Positions 15,520 to 15,632 of a DNA stretch of 15,632 bases are shown one piece after another (position 1 is the first letter of the stretch; each line of letters begins with the position of its first letter). The DNA comes from DASRDU01 sp035560235. Its GTDB lineage: Bacteria; Acidobacteriota; Blastocatellia; RBC074. The translations under genes and the position numbers were made by a program. Location of the stretch: NCBI GenBank assembly GCA_035560235.1, contig DATMAG010000023.1, forward strand, positions 1 through 15,632, written 5' to 3'. The notes beneath the pieces are model-generated. The model was not told where the DNA came from and made no database searches. It saw nothing but the letters and a program-made list of their open reading frames with translations.

Positions 15520-15549
15520 ATGCTACACTGCGTTTGCAAAGAGTGTCAA
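15520..15549 (-). promoter_or_regulatory. Candidate sigma70 promoter of the kinase-regulator operon
   Basis: On the minus strand, TTGACA (complement of 15544-15549) and TAGCAT (complement of 15520-15525) are 18 bp apart. The predicted start near 15513 gives a leader of about 235 nt before the kinase ATG. The -35 is perfect; the -10 matches four of six and the spacing is slightly long. Confidence 0.42.
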
Positions 15550-15632
15550 AGAAGTGTTCGGACGCCTTTCTGCTGCCGGCTCGCACCGGTTGACATTGCC
15601 CGCGCGCCGGTCGCAGGATGGCGGGTGCCTCC

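Larger units (their letters stand above)
15277..15632. other. Upstream region of the kinase operon at the right edge
   Basis: No long gene. It contains the minus-strand promoter candidate (15520-15549) and a 32-codon plus-strand open frame with a good ribosome site (15371-15469). Beyond 15550 a plus-strand TTGACA (15598-15603 minus a few bases) is seen without a convincing -10 before the window ends. Confidence 0.4.

Overview
The window looks like a chromosomal segment of a moderately GC-rich Gram-negative bacterium, most likely Acidobacteriota and possibly a Blastocatellia-type lineage. The main clue is a large TonB-dependent receptor with an N-terminal carboxypeptidase-regulatory-like domain and no TonB-linked uptake genes beside it, an architecture that is expanded in Acidobacteriota. 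The taxonomy is inferred from gene content only.

Layout. (1) 1-166: the 3' end of a GNAT acetyltransferase. (2) 167-1295: a decayed island edge. It holds a fragment of a DDE transposase (minus strand) abutting the remnant of a tyrosine recombinase (plus strand), which ends 85 bp from the 3' end of an intact tRNA-His(GTG) gene; a good sigma70 promoter drives the tRNA. (3) 1723-2978: three small plus-strand genes: a ureidoglycolate-lyase-family protein, a small exported or lipoprotein-like protein, and an AtpZ/AtpI-like membrane protein. Hairpins separate them. (4) 3171-5744: the TonB-dependent receptor, closed by a perfect 16-bp terminator. (5) 5817-8727: a strong sigma70 promoter, a roughly 520-nt structured leader containing a terminator-like hairpin, then a subtilisin-like (S8) protease with no signal peptide and an 18-bp terminator. 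(6) 9158-9496: a small XRE-type helix-turn-helix protein with a near-consensus sigma54-type element upstream. (7) 9712-15276, minus strand: a histidine kinase, an NtrC-type sigma54-activating response regulator and an APC-superfamily permease with a cytosolic C-terminal domain. The kinase and regulator resemble the PrsK/PrsR type.

How the genes work together. The kinase and regulator genes are 11 nt apart and are clearly one transcription unit. The permease follows after 97 nt that are almost filled by a long palindrome of 14-nt repeats. Most of the plus-strand genes appear to be independent transcription units. No classical defence system, CRISPR array or biosynthetic cluster is visible. The most interesting non-coding signals are the promoter-plus-terminator leader before the protease, two different long palindromic repeats in the permease flanks, the sigma54-like element before the XRE gene, and the eroded integrase at tRNA-His.
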